The notes under the pieces: generated by a model | Databases searched by the model: none | The model's input: only the letters and a program-made list of their open reading frames with translations | Told to the model about the DNA's origin: nothing | Made by a program: the position numbers and the translations under genes | Part shown: in pieces, positions 11,606-23,072 of the stretch | Position numbering within the stretch: the first letter of the stretch is position 1 | Layout of the letters: every line of letters starts with the position of its first letter | From: Vanilla planifolia | Lineage: Eukaryota > Streptophyta > Magnoliopsida > Asparagales > Orchidaceae | Direction of reading: 5' to 3' | Length of the DNA stretch: 64,000 nt | Assembly: GCA_023846275.1 (NCBI GenBank) | Contig: CM043870.1 | Coordinates: 17,795,057 to 17,859,056, forward strand

Positions 11606-12157
11606 GAGTAAGTCAAATATTGAATTGGGGAGGGTGGGCTTAAGGATTATGGATGAGTTGTTAGGGATAGGGGATTATGGATGAGGGATTAGTGTGGTAA
11701 GGATTTGGGATTAGAGATTAAGTATTAGGTATTATTGATTATGTATTAGAGATTAGGAAAAAGGTATTATGGACTCTGAATTTTTGATTAGTGATTAAGA
11801 ATAGGGTTTAAGAAATAAAGATTAAGTATTTGGGATAGACTAGGGATTAAGGATTAAAGATTATAGGATTAGTGATTTGGGATAAGGGGTTAAGGATTTT
11901 GAATATGGATTAAGGTTTTTTGGATTAAGAATAAGCATTAGGGATAAGTAATTTAGGATTAAGGAGTAAAAATTAGGAATTTGGGAATAGAGATTAAGGA
12001 TTAGAGATTCAAGATAAGGGATTGAAGGTTAAGGACAAATGATTTACGATTAAGAGATTATTTGTTAAAGATTAAACATTAAGGATTAGGGTTTAAGGAT
12101 TATGGATCAAGGATTAAAGATTAGGGATTAGGGTTTAAGGAATAGGGACAAAGGTTT
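11606..12157 (+). repeat. Telomere-like heptamer satellite, block H4
   Basis: Degenerate GGATTAR heptamers with many TTTGGGATTA variants. The block starts differently from H1-H3 and ends with AGGGTTTAAGGAATAGGGAC before GAA-type repeat resumes. Confidence 0.88.
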
Positions 12158-12830
12158 AAGAAAGAAGAAGAAAAAGAAGAAGAAGAAGAGGAAGAAATAG
12201 AATAAGTAGAAGCAGAAGAAGAAAGAGAAGAAGTAGAAGAAGAAGAGAAGAAATAGAAGAAGAAGAAGAGAAAGAAGAAAAAATAGAATAAGAATAAAAT
12301 AAGACGAATAAGATGATGAAGAAGACAAAGAAGAGGAAGAGGAGGAGGAAGAAAAAGAAGAAGAACAATAAGAAGAAGAAGAATATGAAGAAGAAGAAGA
12401 AGATGACGACGAAGAAGAAGAAGAAGATGACGATGAGGAGGAAGAAGAAGAAGAAGATTGTAAAGAAGAAGATGTAGAAGAAGTAGAAGAAGAAGAAGAA
12501 TAGGAAGAAGAAGAAGAAGAAGAAAAAGAAAAAGTAGAGAAAAAGGAAGAATATGAAGAAGAAGAAGTAATAGAAGAAGAAGATGGAGATGAAGATGAAG
12601 AAAAAAGTGCAAGAAAAGGAAAATGAGAAAGAAAGGGAAGATGAGGAGGAAAAAGACCAAGAAGATGAGGATGAGGAAGAAGAAGAAGAGGAAGAAGTGG
12701 AAGAAGAATAGGAAGAACAAGAGGAAGAATAAGAAGAAGAAGAAGAGAAAAAAGAGGAAGCAGAAGAAGAAGAGGTAGAAGAAGAATAGAAAGAAGAAGA
12801 GGAAGAAGAATAAGAAGAAGAAGAAGAAGT

Positions 12831-12862
<32 letters not shown>

Positions 12863-13900
12863 AAGAAGAAGAAGACGTAGGAGATGAAGAAGTAGAAGTT
12901 GAAGAAGAACTTGAGGGCAAAAAAGAAGAAGAATAAGAAATAGGATAAGAAGAAGAAGAAGGCAAAGAAGAAGAAGAAGAAGAAGGAAAAGAAGAATAAG
13001 AAGAAGAAGACAAAGAAGAAAAAGAAGAAGAATAAAAAAGAACAAGTAGAAGAAGAAGGAGAAGAGGAGAACAAGATGAAGTGGATGAAGAAGAATAGCA
13101 AAAAGAAGAAAAAGAAGAAGAAGAAGAAGAAGACGGAGGAGAAGAAGATGAAGTAGAACAAGTAAAAGAGGGAGAAGATGAAAGGAGGAAGCTAGAAGGA
13201 AGTAGCAGAAGAGTAGGAAGAAGAAAAGGAAAAAGATGAATAAGAAGAATAAGAGGAAGAAGACGAGGAAGAATAAAGAAGAAAGAAGAATGAAGAAAGG
13301 AGAAAGTAGAAGGAAGAAAGAAGAAGGAAAAAGAAAGAAGGAAGTGGAAGGAAGAAGAAATAAGAAGGAAGAAAGAAGCAAAAAGAAAGAAGATAGAAGA
13401 ATAGGAAGAAGAAGAAGAAGAAGAAGAAAAAGAAATAGGGGAAGGAGAAAGAGGAGGATGTTGAGAAGGATGAGGAGAAAGAGAAGGAGAAGAAGAAGGA
13501 GAAGGAGCGGAAGAAGGAGATGGAGTAGTGGAAGAAGAAGGAGCAGTAGGAGAAGGAGGCAGTGAAGGAAAAGGAGAAGGAGAAAGACAAGGAGTAGGAG
13601 AAGAAGAAGAAGAAAAAGAGGAAGAAATAAAAGATGAAGAAGAAGAAGAAGAAGAAAATAAAAAAGAAGAAGATGAGGAAGAAGAAGAGGAAGAAGAAGA
13701 ACAAGAAAAGAAGAAGAAGGAGAAAAAGATGAAGAACAAGGGGAAGAAGAAGAAGATGTAGAAGAAGAAGAAGAGGAAGAGCAAGAAGGAGAAGAAGAAT
13801 AAGAAGAAGAAGAGAAAGATAAGGAAGAAGAGGTTGAAGAAGAAGATGAAGAGGAACAAGAAGAGGAAGAAGATAAAAAATAAGAAGAGTAGGAAGAGAT
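12158..13900 (+). repeat. GAA-type polypurine satellite, block 6
   Basis: Plain GAA (12,158-13,180), then AAGAAAGAAGG-type repeat (13,180-13,400), a GGAGAA/GGAGGA core with GTAG steps (13,440-13,610), then GAA to about 13,890. The sub-block order matches the other large blocks. The very long Ser-, Phe- and Leu-rich frames on the minus strand are translations of TTC/CTT/TCT repeats. Confidence 0.93.
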
Positions 13901-15091
13901 TAATTAATGACCATGGATTAAAGGTTAAAGATTAAGGATTAAGGTAGGAGGGATTTTTTTTTAGGTGTTATGGATTAAGGATTAGAGATTGGGGATTAGG
14001 GATTATGGATTGGCAATTTAGGATTATGGTTTAGGGATTATGAATTATGGAATAATGAGTAGGGATTAAGGGGTAAGTAATAAGGATTAAAGATTGGCAA
14101 TTAGGGATTAATGATTAAGGAAAAGAGATTTGGGACTAAGGATTAAGCGATTAATTGCTAAAGATTATAGATTAAGGATTTAGGACTAAGAATTATAGAT
14201 TAGAGAATAGAGATAAGGGATTAAGGATTAGATATTATCGATCAGGGATTTAGGATTCAGGATTAGAGATTAAAGATTACAAATTAGAGATTATAGATTA
14301 GAGATTAGAGTTTAAGCAATTAAAATTTAGATTAGAGACTAAAGATTAGGGTTTTAATTAAGGAGCAAGGGATTAATGATTTGCGAGTATGGATTATGGA
14401 TAAGGGAGCGAGGGACTAGGGATTCAAGATTAAGTGTTAGGATTTAAGGATTAGAGAGGGAGGGATTAACTATTAGGCATTAAGAATTAAGAATTATAGA
14501 ATAAGGATTAGTGTTAAGGATTAAGGATTATAGATTAGTAATTTGTGATTTGGGTAGGGATTAAGGATTATAGTTTAGGGAGTAAAGATTAGGGAATAAG
14601 TAATAAGGATTAGGGATTTAAGGGTTGAGCATTAGGGATTAGGGATCAGGAAATAAGGATGAAGAGAATAATGATTAAGTATTATGGATTAAGGATCAAG
14701 GTATTAATTATCAAGGATTATGGATTTTGGATTAGGAATTATACATTAGGGAATAAGGATTAGGAATTAAAAATTAGATATTAGTTATTAAGGATTAGGA
14801 TTTAGGATTAGGTATTAGAGATTAAAGATTAGAGATTAAGAGACTAAGTTTAGAATTAGGGATTAGAGATTAAGGATTAGGGATTTAAGATTAGTGATTA
14901 AGGATTAGGAATTAGGGATTAAGGATTAGAGATTAGGTTTTATGGATTGTAGGTTAGGGATTAAGGATTACGACTTAGGTTTAATGATTAAAGTTTAGAG
15001 ATTAGAGATTAAGAAATAGAGACTAGAGATTAAGGATTAGGGATTATGGATAAAGGATGGATTAAGGATTAGGAATTAGGAATTAAGGATT
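13901..15091 (+). repeat. Telomere-like heptamer satellite, block H5
   Basis: Degenerate heptamers. An internal landmark at about 14,403-14,490 (GGGAGCGAGGGACTAGGGAT, then a GAGAGGGAGGGATTA step and ATTAGGCATTA) matches landmarks in H6 and H7. The block end, AAGGATGGATTAAGGATTAG (about 15,053), is also shared with H6 and H7. Confidence 0.9.
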
Positions 15092-15675
15092 GGGGAAAAG
15101 AGAGAAGGAAGAAGGAAGAAGAAAGAAAAAAGAAGAAAGAAGGAAGAAGGAAGAAGGAAGAAAATAGAAGAAGAAGAGGAGGAAGAAGTGGTAAAAGAAG
15201 TAGAATAAGAAGAAGAAGAAGTAGATGAGGAAGAAGAAGAGAATGAATAAAGAAGAAAGAAGAAAGAAGGAAGAAAGAAGAAGAAAGAAGGAAGAAGGAA
15301 GGTGGAAGGAAGAAGGCAGAAGGAAGAAAGAAGGAAGAAGAAAGAAGGAAGAAGAAAGAAGAAAGAAGAAGAAAAAGATGGTGATGAAGAAGGTGGAGGA
15401 CAATGAGAAGTTGGAAGAGAAGGAGAAGGAGAAGGAGATGGAGAAAAAGAAGAAGAAAAAAGGGAAGAAGAAGAAGAAGAAGAAGTGGAAGAAGAAGAAG
15501 AATAAGAAGAAGTAGAGGAAGATGAGGAAGAATAGGAAAAAGAATAAGAAGATGAGGAAAAAAAGAAGTAGAAGAGGGAGATGAAGAAGAAGAAGAAGAA
15601 GAGGAATAAGAAGAGGAGGGAGAAGAAGAGGAGGGAGAAGAAGAGGAGGGAGAAGAAGAGGAGAAAGAAGAGATA
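15092..15675 (+). repeat. GAA-type polypurine satellite, block 7
   Basis: AAGAAAGAAGG-type repeat (15,092-15,370), a short GGAGAA core (15,415-15,450), then GAA, ending in four tandem copies of a GAAGAGGAGGGAGAA-like unit (15,605-15,665). Confidence 0.93.
15605..15665 (+). repeat. Short tandem array of a ~18-bp purine unit
   Basis: The unit AAGAAGAGGAGGGAGAAG repeats about three to four times with almost no differences, making it much cleaner than the surrounding GAA repeat. It is therefore likely a recent expansion. Confidence 0.75.
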
Positions 15676-17094
15676 TATTAAAGAAGGAGGGATCATGGAT
15701 TAGGTTTCAGGGATTATGGATTAGAGATTAAGGTTTAGGGATGAGGGATTAAAGATTATGGATTTGTAATTAGGGATTAATGATTAGGGATTAAAATGTA
15801 GGGATTAAGGAACAAGTAATAGAGATTGGGGATTAAGGACTAAGAATTAGGAATTAGGGATTAAGGGCTTAATGATTAAAGATTAGGGATTTGGGACAAG
15901 AATTAAAAGAATAATTACTATGGATTTTAGACTAGGGATTATGGATCAGGGAATAGGAATAAGGGATTAAGGATTAGAGATTAGTGATTAAAGATTCAGG
16001 ATTTAGGATTAAGGATTAGAGGTTAGTGATTAGGGATTAAGGATTAAGTATTATAACTAAGATTAGGGACTAGAGATGGTGGATTAGAGATTAAGGAGTG
16101 AGGGGTTAAGGACTTGGGAATACGAATTAGGGAGGGAGGGATTGGGATTCAAGATTAGGTATCAGGGATTATGGACTAAAGATTAAGGAGGAAGGGATTA
16201 GGTATTAGGCATTAGGGATTAGATATTTGGGATAAGGGTTTAGGAATTAAGGATTAATAATTAGAGATTAGTGATTACTGATTTGGGATTATGGATTAGG
16301 TATTAGAGATTAAGGATTAAGGATTAGAGATTAGATATTAGAGATTAAAGTTAGATATTAAGGAATATAGATTAGGGGTAAGGATTAGGGAATAAGAAAT
16401 AGGGATTAGGGATTAAGGATTATGGATTAGGAATTAAGGATTAGGGATGAAGGGATTAATGATTAAAGATTAGGGATTAGAGATTAAAGATTAAGGATTG
16501 AGGTTTATAGATTAGCAATTAGGGATTAGGGTTTAATGATTAAGGATTATAGATTAGGGCATAGGGATGATAGAATAAGTAATAGAATTTAGGGATTAAG
16601 GATTAAGGATTTGGAACTAAATAATTAATAATTAAGGATTAAAGATAAGGGATTAAAGATTAAGGGATTAGTTGTTAAAGGTTAAGGATTTACGAATAGG
16701 GATTATGAATTAGGGAATAAAAGATTAAGGATTAAGGATTAGGGATTAGAGATTAATGATTAAGGATTTGCGATTCAAGATGAGGTATTAGAGACTAGAG
16801 ATTAGAGATTAAGGGATTAAGATTAGGAATAGGGATTAGAGATTTAGGATTGGGTATTAGACATTAGGGATTAGTGTTTAAGGATTAGGGATTAGAGATC
16901 ACGGACTAGAGATTAGGGATTACATATTATTGATTACAGATTAGAGATTAAGGATTAAGAATGAGATATTAGTGATTAGGGTTTAGAAATTAGAGATTAG
17001 GGGTTAAGGTTTAGAGATTAGGGATTAAGGATTGATTAGGGATTAAGGATGGATTAGGAATTAAGGATTAGGGATTAGAATTATGGAAATGGTA
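15676..17094 (+). repeat. Telomere-like heptamer satellite, block H6
   Basis: The longest heptamer block. It contains the landmark at about 16,130-16,220 (GGGAGGGAGGGATTGGG, then a CAAGATTAGGTATCAGGGA phrase, then AGGAAGGGATTAGGTATTAG) that aligns with H5 and H7. It ends with AAGGATGGATTAGGAATTAA (17,046). Confidence 0.9.
16130..16146 (+). other. Potential G-quadruplex (G3 tracts) in heptamer block H6
   Basis: AGGGAGGGAGGGATTGGG contains four G-triplets with loops of 1, 1 and 3 bases, which fits the usual intramolecular G-quadruplex pattern. It lies on the G-rich strand at the landmark shared by H5-H7. Confidence 0.6.
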
Positions 17095-17689
17095 GATGAA
17101 AGAATGAAGAAGAAAGAAGAAGAAGATGGAAAATAGGAAGAAGAATGAAGAAGAAGAGTAGGACGATGTAGTGGAAGAAGAAGAAGAAGAGGAAGAAGAA
17201 GAATAATAAAGAAAGAAGAAAGAAGAAAGAAGAAGAAGAAGAAGAACAAGTAGAAGAAGAAAGAGAAGTAGGAGGAGGCTTTTGAAAAGGAGGAGGAGAA
17301 GAAGAAGGAGAAGGAAAGGAGAAGGATATGGTGAAAGGAAAGGAGAAGGAGAAGGAGAAGGAGAAGGAGAAGGGGAAGGAGAAGGAGAACAAGAAAGAGG
17401 TGGAGAAAGGCAAAGAGAAGGAGAAGTAGAAGAAGAAGAAGAAGAAGAAGAATTAGAAGAAGAAGAAGAAGAAGAAGAAGAAGAAGAAGAAGAAGAAGAA
17501 GAAGAAGAAGATGAAGAAGAAGAGGAAGAAGAAGGAAAAGAAAGAAGAAGAAGAAGAAGAACAAGAAAAGAAGAAGAAGAAGAAGATGAAGAAGAGGAAA
17601 AAGAAGAAAAGGAAGAAGAAGTAGAAGAAGAAGAAGAGGAAGAATAGGAAGAAGAAGAAAAGAGCAAAAAGAAGAAGAGGAAAGTGAGA

Positions 17690-17720
<31 letters not shown>

Positions 17721-17815
17721 AGAAGAAGAAGAAGAAGATGTGTAAGAAGAAGAAGAAGAAGAAAAAGAAAAAGAAGAGGAAGAAGAAGAGGAAGAAGATG
17801 AAGAAGTGGAAGAAG
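17095..17815 (+). repeat. GAA-type polypurine satellite, block 8
   Basis: AAGAAAG-type repeat (17,095-17,240), a GGAGAAGG core with GGAAAGGAGAAGG steps (17,295-17,430), then a long, clean GAA run (17,430-17,815). Same sub-block order as blocks 4, 6 and 7. Confidence 0.93.
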
Positions 17816-18650
17816 GGATGGATTAGGGATTAGGGACTATGGATTAAGGAGGGAAGGATTGTGGATTAGGTTTTAGGGGTTAAAGATTTAGGATTAGGGT
17901 TTAGGGATTAGAGATTGGGGATTACAGATTAGTAATTAGGGATTAGGGTTTAACGATAAAGGATTAAAGATTAGTGAGTAGGGATTAAAGAATAAGGAAT
18001 AGGTATTCGGGATTAAGGATGATAGGATTAATGATTAGGGATTAGGAATCAGAGATTAATGATTAGGGATTTAGGATTTAGGATTATGGATTAGAGATTA
18101 GAAATAAAAGATTATAGATTAAGAAATTATGATTAAGATTAGGGACTAAGGATTAAGATTAATGATAAAGGTGAGAGGGATTAGAGATTTAGAAATATGG
18201 ATTACAGATTAGGGAGGGAGGAACTGGTATTCGAGATTAGGTATTAGGGATTAAGGATAGGGAGGGAGGGATTAGGTATAAGGTGTTAGGGTTTAGGGAT
18301 TAAGGATTAAAAATTAGAGATTAGTGATTAGGGATTTTGGATTTTGAATTAGGTATTAGAGATTAAGGATTAGAGATTAGAGATTAAGAGATTAGGATTT
18401 GGATTAAGAATTTGTGATTAAAGATTAAGGATTTGAGATTAGTGATTAAGGTTAAGGGATTAGAGATTAGATAGTAGAGATTAGCTATTATAGACTGTAA
18501 ATTATGGATTTGGTATTATGGATTATAGATTGGGAATTAAAGATTATGAATTAAATATTAGAGATTAGGGTTTAGAGATTAGAGATTAATGAATAAAGGT
18601 TAGGAAATAAGGAATAAGGATTGTGGATTAAGAATGGATTAGGGATTAAG
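17816..18650 (+). repeat. Telomere-like heptamer satellite, block H7
   Basis: Degenerate heptamers with the GGGAGGGAGGAACTGG landmark (18,212) and a second GGGAGGGAGGG (18,259), aligning with H5 and H6. It ends AAGAATGGATTAGGGATTAA (about 18,633) before a last short GAA run. Confidence 0.9.
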
Positions 18651-18730
18651 GAGATGAAGATGAAGAAGAAGAAGAAGAGAAGGAGGAGAAGAAGATGAAG
18701 AATATGAAGAAGAAGAAGAAGAAGAAGAAT
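18651..18730 (+). repeat. GAA-type polypurine satellite, terminal short block
   Basis: About 80 bp of GAA-type repeat. It is the right-hand edge of the composite satellite domain: directly after it the sequence turns into ordinary AT-rich DNA (TTTCTTTTTTTATGG). Confidence 0.9.
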
Positions 18731-20720
18731 TTCTTTTTTTATGGTCTACTTTTGAAGCATGGAACCATGGACTTAGCTAAGTTATAAGAGGCATTGGTTC
18801 AACCCCCAAGAGAACCAAAATAGATTCTAAGGTGTGTGTGTTCTTGGTTACTTGGTAGAAAGTCATAGAGGGCTTAGTTTAAGGCCTTAGAAGAAAGGTA
18901 GGTTAAGTAAGGATATGATTAGCAACTAAAGAGTTTGGTTATAGCTAAAACAGCTAAGGTTAAGGTTAGAAATTATGGTGAAGGTTTTATGGATAATTGA
19001 TAAACTTTAGCATAGTCAAATTATAACTTTAAGGTGGTTGGATATGAACATGTAAGGTAAGTGTAGCCTTGGAATCACGTTCAAAGGCATAGAAAAAATC
19101 AATAGAAAAGGAAGCTATATCAAAAGATTGTTATGACAAGCTCACAAAATACCATTGTTGATCCTTTATGCACAATGCAAATAAAGCTTTAGTTAGCTAG
19201 GCTATAAGAAAAGACCTTGCAAGAATGTGGAAGAGCTTGGAATAAGATTGAAGGTTGTGCTAGGTTTGGCCAAGTAATATGTGATAGATTTTATCTAGAC
19301 CTTAGATTAAATAGGTTATTTGAGTAAGACCACAAGTAATTCTATTTAGGCTCTTAAGTCACATGATGACACTCTTGATGGTGATCTAAGGAATATGTCA
19401 AGCCTTTGGGGAGGCCTTATTATTGTTATGATGATTACAAATTACCTTGGGATCATAAGGGTCACAATGATACTTGTGGGAATCGAGACTTAGTTGTACT
19501 AGCTATAAGTTAAATATATGTTCTAAGGTTAAAAGCTAAACCATTATAAGCTCTATGGTTAGCTTAGATAAGAAAGATCCCAAAAAAAGTGTGGGTAAGA
19601 TTAAATATATGCAAAATGGGTTAAGAACTTCTAGATAGTTAAATTAGGATTTAGTAAGAACCCTAAGTCATTTAGATATAATGGACTCTAAATTATTGAC
19701 ACTCACTATGGAGATAGGCATGTTAGGCACCCCACACCCTTGGTTGGTGTTAATTAAATGTTAATGGTTAAGCCTATAATTGAAGTGTCAATATCATGGT
19801 ATGAACTTTTATAATTTGTAGGAAGCCATTACACAAATTGACCTAGAAAGAAACAATTGCACATTTCGTTCCATAGGAAATTCCATGGTGTGCTTATTTA
19901 TATTAGGGACTACTTATGGTTCATGAAGACACTAAAAATGCGGCATGGATGCCCATGTGATTATGATTACCATGTCGAACACTGGATTACATTATTTGAA
20001 AGAAGTGACAAGAATTGTAATGATTTTATTGTATAAAAAATTGCATTGCATTATGAAGTAGATACTAAGTATATGGTTAGTCATAGTGTAAAGAAATACA
20101 TATTGAATTAGTTAGTAGAAGATGATATGCTTTTATTAGTTAGAGACTAATGTTGTTCATTCATGAGATTTATTCTATTGTTACATTCATAATTCATATT
20201 AGTGTTTAATAGTTTTATAGAATGGCTTAAAGATTCCTTATTAAGCAACTTAGCTCTCTCGTTATAGCAAGATCAAGCTAAAATTTGTGTAACAGTCGAG
20301 CTAGAGATTATCAAAGTAAGTGAATTAGTTGAACAATTTATGTTATTTATTTCATCATCAATAATAATAGATTTGATACTTGTTTCCCATCAATTGTATT
20401 TTATTAGATATAGGATTGTATTTGATTATTATATTAGACTTGGTCCATACTAGTTATTTTTTTCTATCAGACTTTGATAATTATTCATGATTTTTCCATA
20501 GAGTAGATTGGAATTGAGTTGTTTTATGCATTTTGAAGATATTGTATTTATGTTTTCGTCTCGTGGGAGAAAAAATTATTGGATTCCTATCATGAAAAAT
20601 TTTTTCTTGGAACCTTCAAGTATAATATGATAAAATGATTCCTTATAATTTTGTTGCTTTCATGTTTTCTTAAAATAATTTTAGCTTTGGTAATGTAAGG
20701 TAATTTTAGATTTAGGCAAA
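18731..20720. other. AT-rich DNA, nothing recognised
   Basis: No open frame of useful length and no transposon domain seen in any frame. Base use (TAG/TTAG-rich on top) differs slightly from the DNA to the right. It could be old transposon sequence beyond recognition. Confidence 0.6.
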
Positions 20721-20723
20721 GGA

Positions 20724-20772
<49 letters not shown>

Positions 20773-20793
20773 TGTGGGTTTGTGTATGTGTAT
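20724..20793 (+). repeat. (TG)n microsatellite
   Basis: A short AT run leads into about 17 uninterrupted TG units, then an imperfect TGTATGTGTGTGTGGG tail. Confidence 0.95.
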
Positions 20794-21699
20794 AATTGTA
20801 TCTTTTTTATTAAGAAAAAGTAGTTATATGATCGATTGAATATAAATAATGGAAATTTATTTTACTTTTAAAGGTCTATTTTTGCTATATTTCAAAATGG
20901 TGAATGTTGTTATCTTGATGGTCTCGTGGACAATCAACGACATTTTTATGATAGTAACCTAATTATGTGAGGTTTTAAAGCTTGGATATATTTTGTTTAG
21001 ATAAGTGATGAAAAGGACATTAAAAAAGATGTTAAGAAGTTCTATAAGCTTGATTTTATGTTGTTGACTCCTAATCATGATGCTTTATTTAATAGCAACA
21101 AACAAAAAAATTTTTAATGAATTTAGTTGAATAACTTTTTAAATTTCAGTTAGCTAATGTATTTCTTCATGGAAGATGTTAAAAAGAGGAGCAGTAAATA
21201 TCAAATCTCATGAAAAACATCTTGGTTGGAGTGGCAAGCTGCCAAAACAAATATTTTGAATAACAATATCATGATAATCTTAAGAATCATTTTTCTTAAC
21301 TTTTTTCATTTTTGTTTAAAAAATAATTAATTAAATTTAAAAAATAAGAAAAAACTAATTCTACTAAAATTAACTAATCTAAATCTATGTAACAATTTTT
21401 AGGCATGGAGCATTAATGTTGAACCCATTTGCTACAATAATCAGATCGAGACATCATTCCTGAACAAAGATAGAAGTATCTTGAATTAAGGCACTACTCA
21501 CTGCATTCATAAATTAATTAATCATGTTATTGGTGGTGTACTGACTAAGTCATAAGTAAACTTGATAACACTTATCGTGAACTCAGACTAATTTTGAAGC
21601 AAACAAAGTGTCTTATAAGAAGAAAAGATAAGAGAAATTAGGAAACTTTTCTTCACATGGTGATACTTAAATTATGTGTTGCTATTTTTGTGTGTGCTA
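20794..21699. other. AT-rich DNA left of the + strand LINE, nothing certain
   Basis: The 5' part of the LINE (ORF1 and start of the endonuclease) should lie here if the element was once full length, but no endonuclease motif could be picked out. Confidence 0.4.
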
Positions 21700-22065
21700 A
21701 AAACTCTTTTATTAGTAGAATAGATCTTCGAAGGGATTTAAGATTGATGATGGAGTCCAGTTGTCTTCCCTACATGGAAGGGACACTCAAACGTCTTTAT
21801 TAAGGTTCAAAAATATAAAAGTCACTCTTGTGGGTAGAACCTTATTGACTCATGATTTGCTCAATGCCTTCCTAATATAGTGCCTCAACATATGAAAAAG
21901 TTCTTTTTATTCCAATCCCTCTTACTAATAATTTCTTCATTAATAATTAAATCTAAGCAACTTAACTTCCAAAGAACTTGGATTTAAAGCATAGAATTCT
22001 CTCTAGTGGTTGCTTATCATTGGAGTCTTCCAATTTTTTGGCTTGGAAGGAGGGCCCTATCTTAT

Positions 22066-22107
22066 AAGTTAAAGAGAGCTAAAGCACACCTTAATGAATG
22101 GAGTAAA
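22066..22107 (+). pseudogene. LINE ORF2 endonuclease-RT linker fragment
   Basis: Translates as KLKRAKAHLNEWSK, matching the Lys/Leu-rich stretch with a Trp (K-L-K-x-L-K-x-x-L-K-x-W-N/S-K) that lies between the endonuclease and RT domains of plant L1 ORF2 proteins. It is followed by an acidic helix (Glu-rich, about 22,138) as in intact elements. Confidence 0.7.
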
Positions 22108-23072
22108 ATTTAACTTCGTCATATATTTTTGAGGATTGAAGAAGAAGAATAACGTATTATGGAGATGGTGAACAACTTCAAAGGGTTACAAATGAGTTGT
22201 TAATGTTAGAACTAACAAATGTTAATGTGAACTAAACATAGTTATTAAAATGGAGGAGATGTATGGGGAAGACATATGAGAATACTAAAAGATACCTTTT
22301 TAGAATTCTAGAGATATTTTAGAATTCTAAGTGCCACAAAAAATTTCAAAATAAATACATAAAATACTTCAAAACAAAAACTAAAAAATTTACTTAAGTC
22401 ACTACAAAATTAATTACCATAATTTGTTCTCAAATTGGTGCATGCATTTCATGCAGTAATAATGGCAAAAAGTGAGGTAATGGCAAATGCATGATGCCAC
22501 ACGGGCCAATCGGTGCAACACATTTGGTTCCAATTTCAATAAGTAGCATCATTAGATAGGCATTGACACAACGAGTCCACTTTAGGGTCAATGCAGATCA
22601 AAGAGAGTGAACAAGTTGATGAACCACGACTTATGGTAGTGGTAATGATGGCTATCAAAGGTGGATGACAGGAAAAAACCATAAAAATTTTTTTTAAGAC
22701 CTTTTCAAATCTATTTTTAAGCAAATTTTATATTGACAAACTTATGAGATAGTGAAAGGGAAGGCCTATACTAAATATAAAGATGAAAATCTCTTAAGGG
22801 TTTTTAATTATTCTTTAAATAACTTAGACTTATCTATAGATACAAATAAATTGATGCCCTAATGAAAAATAAAAATATGCAATAAATGAGGGTCTACTAC
22901 AATTGATCCCTACAATGATAATGATAACAAAGACTAATGGGAAGTATAGTGGCCAATTCTGATAGGGCTCAAAGTTAAAATAGAACTAAAACATCTTCAA
23001 GTTAAACTTCTACATGATGTACTGGATGCTATTGCATCAGATGTATAAGAGCTAAAAGATAGGTATTGTGTA

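Noticed and set aside
215..17667. Dozens of long open frames on both strands (up to 567 codons) in the first 18 kb, encoding Leu/Phe/Ser-rich or Glu/Lys/Arg-rich proteins
   Set aside because: They are the six-frame translation of GAA/TTC, GGAGAA and related simple repeats. Several overlap in different frames of the same repeat, start codons are incidental ATG steps (GAT-GAA), and no domain or normal amino-acid composition is seen.
10441..18650. CRISPR-like array (regular repeats with spacers)
   Set aside because: The repeats are tandem and degenerate without unique spacers, no cas-like genes are present, and the context is a plant genome.
22295..22350. A TTTAGAATTCTA palindromic phrase also seen near 28,893, as a possible shared LTR end
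   Set aside because: Only about 12 bp are shared and the flanks do not align; too short to support an LTR pair.
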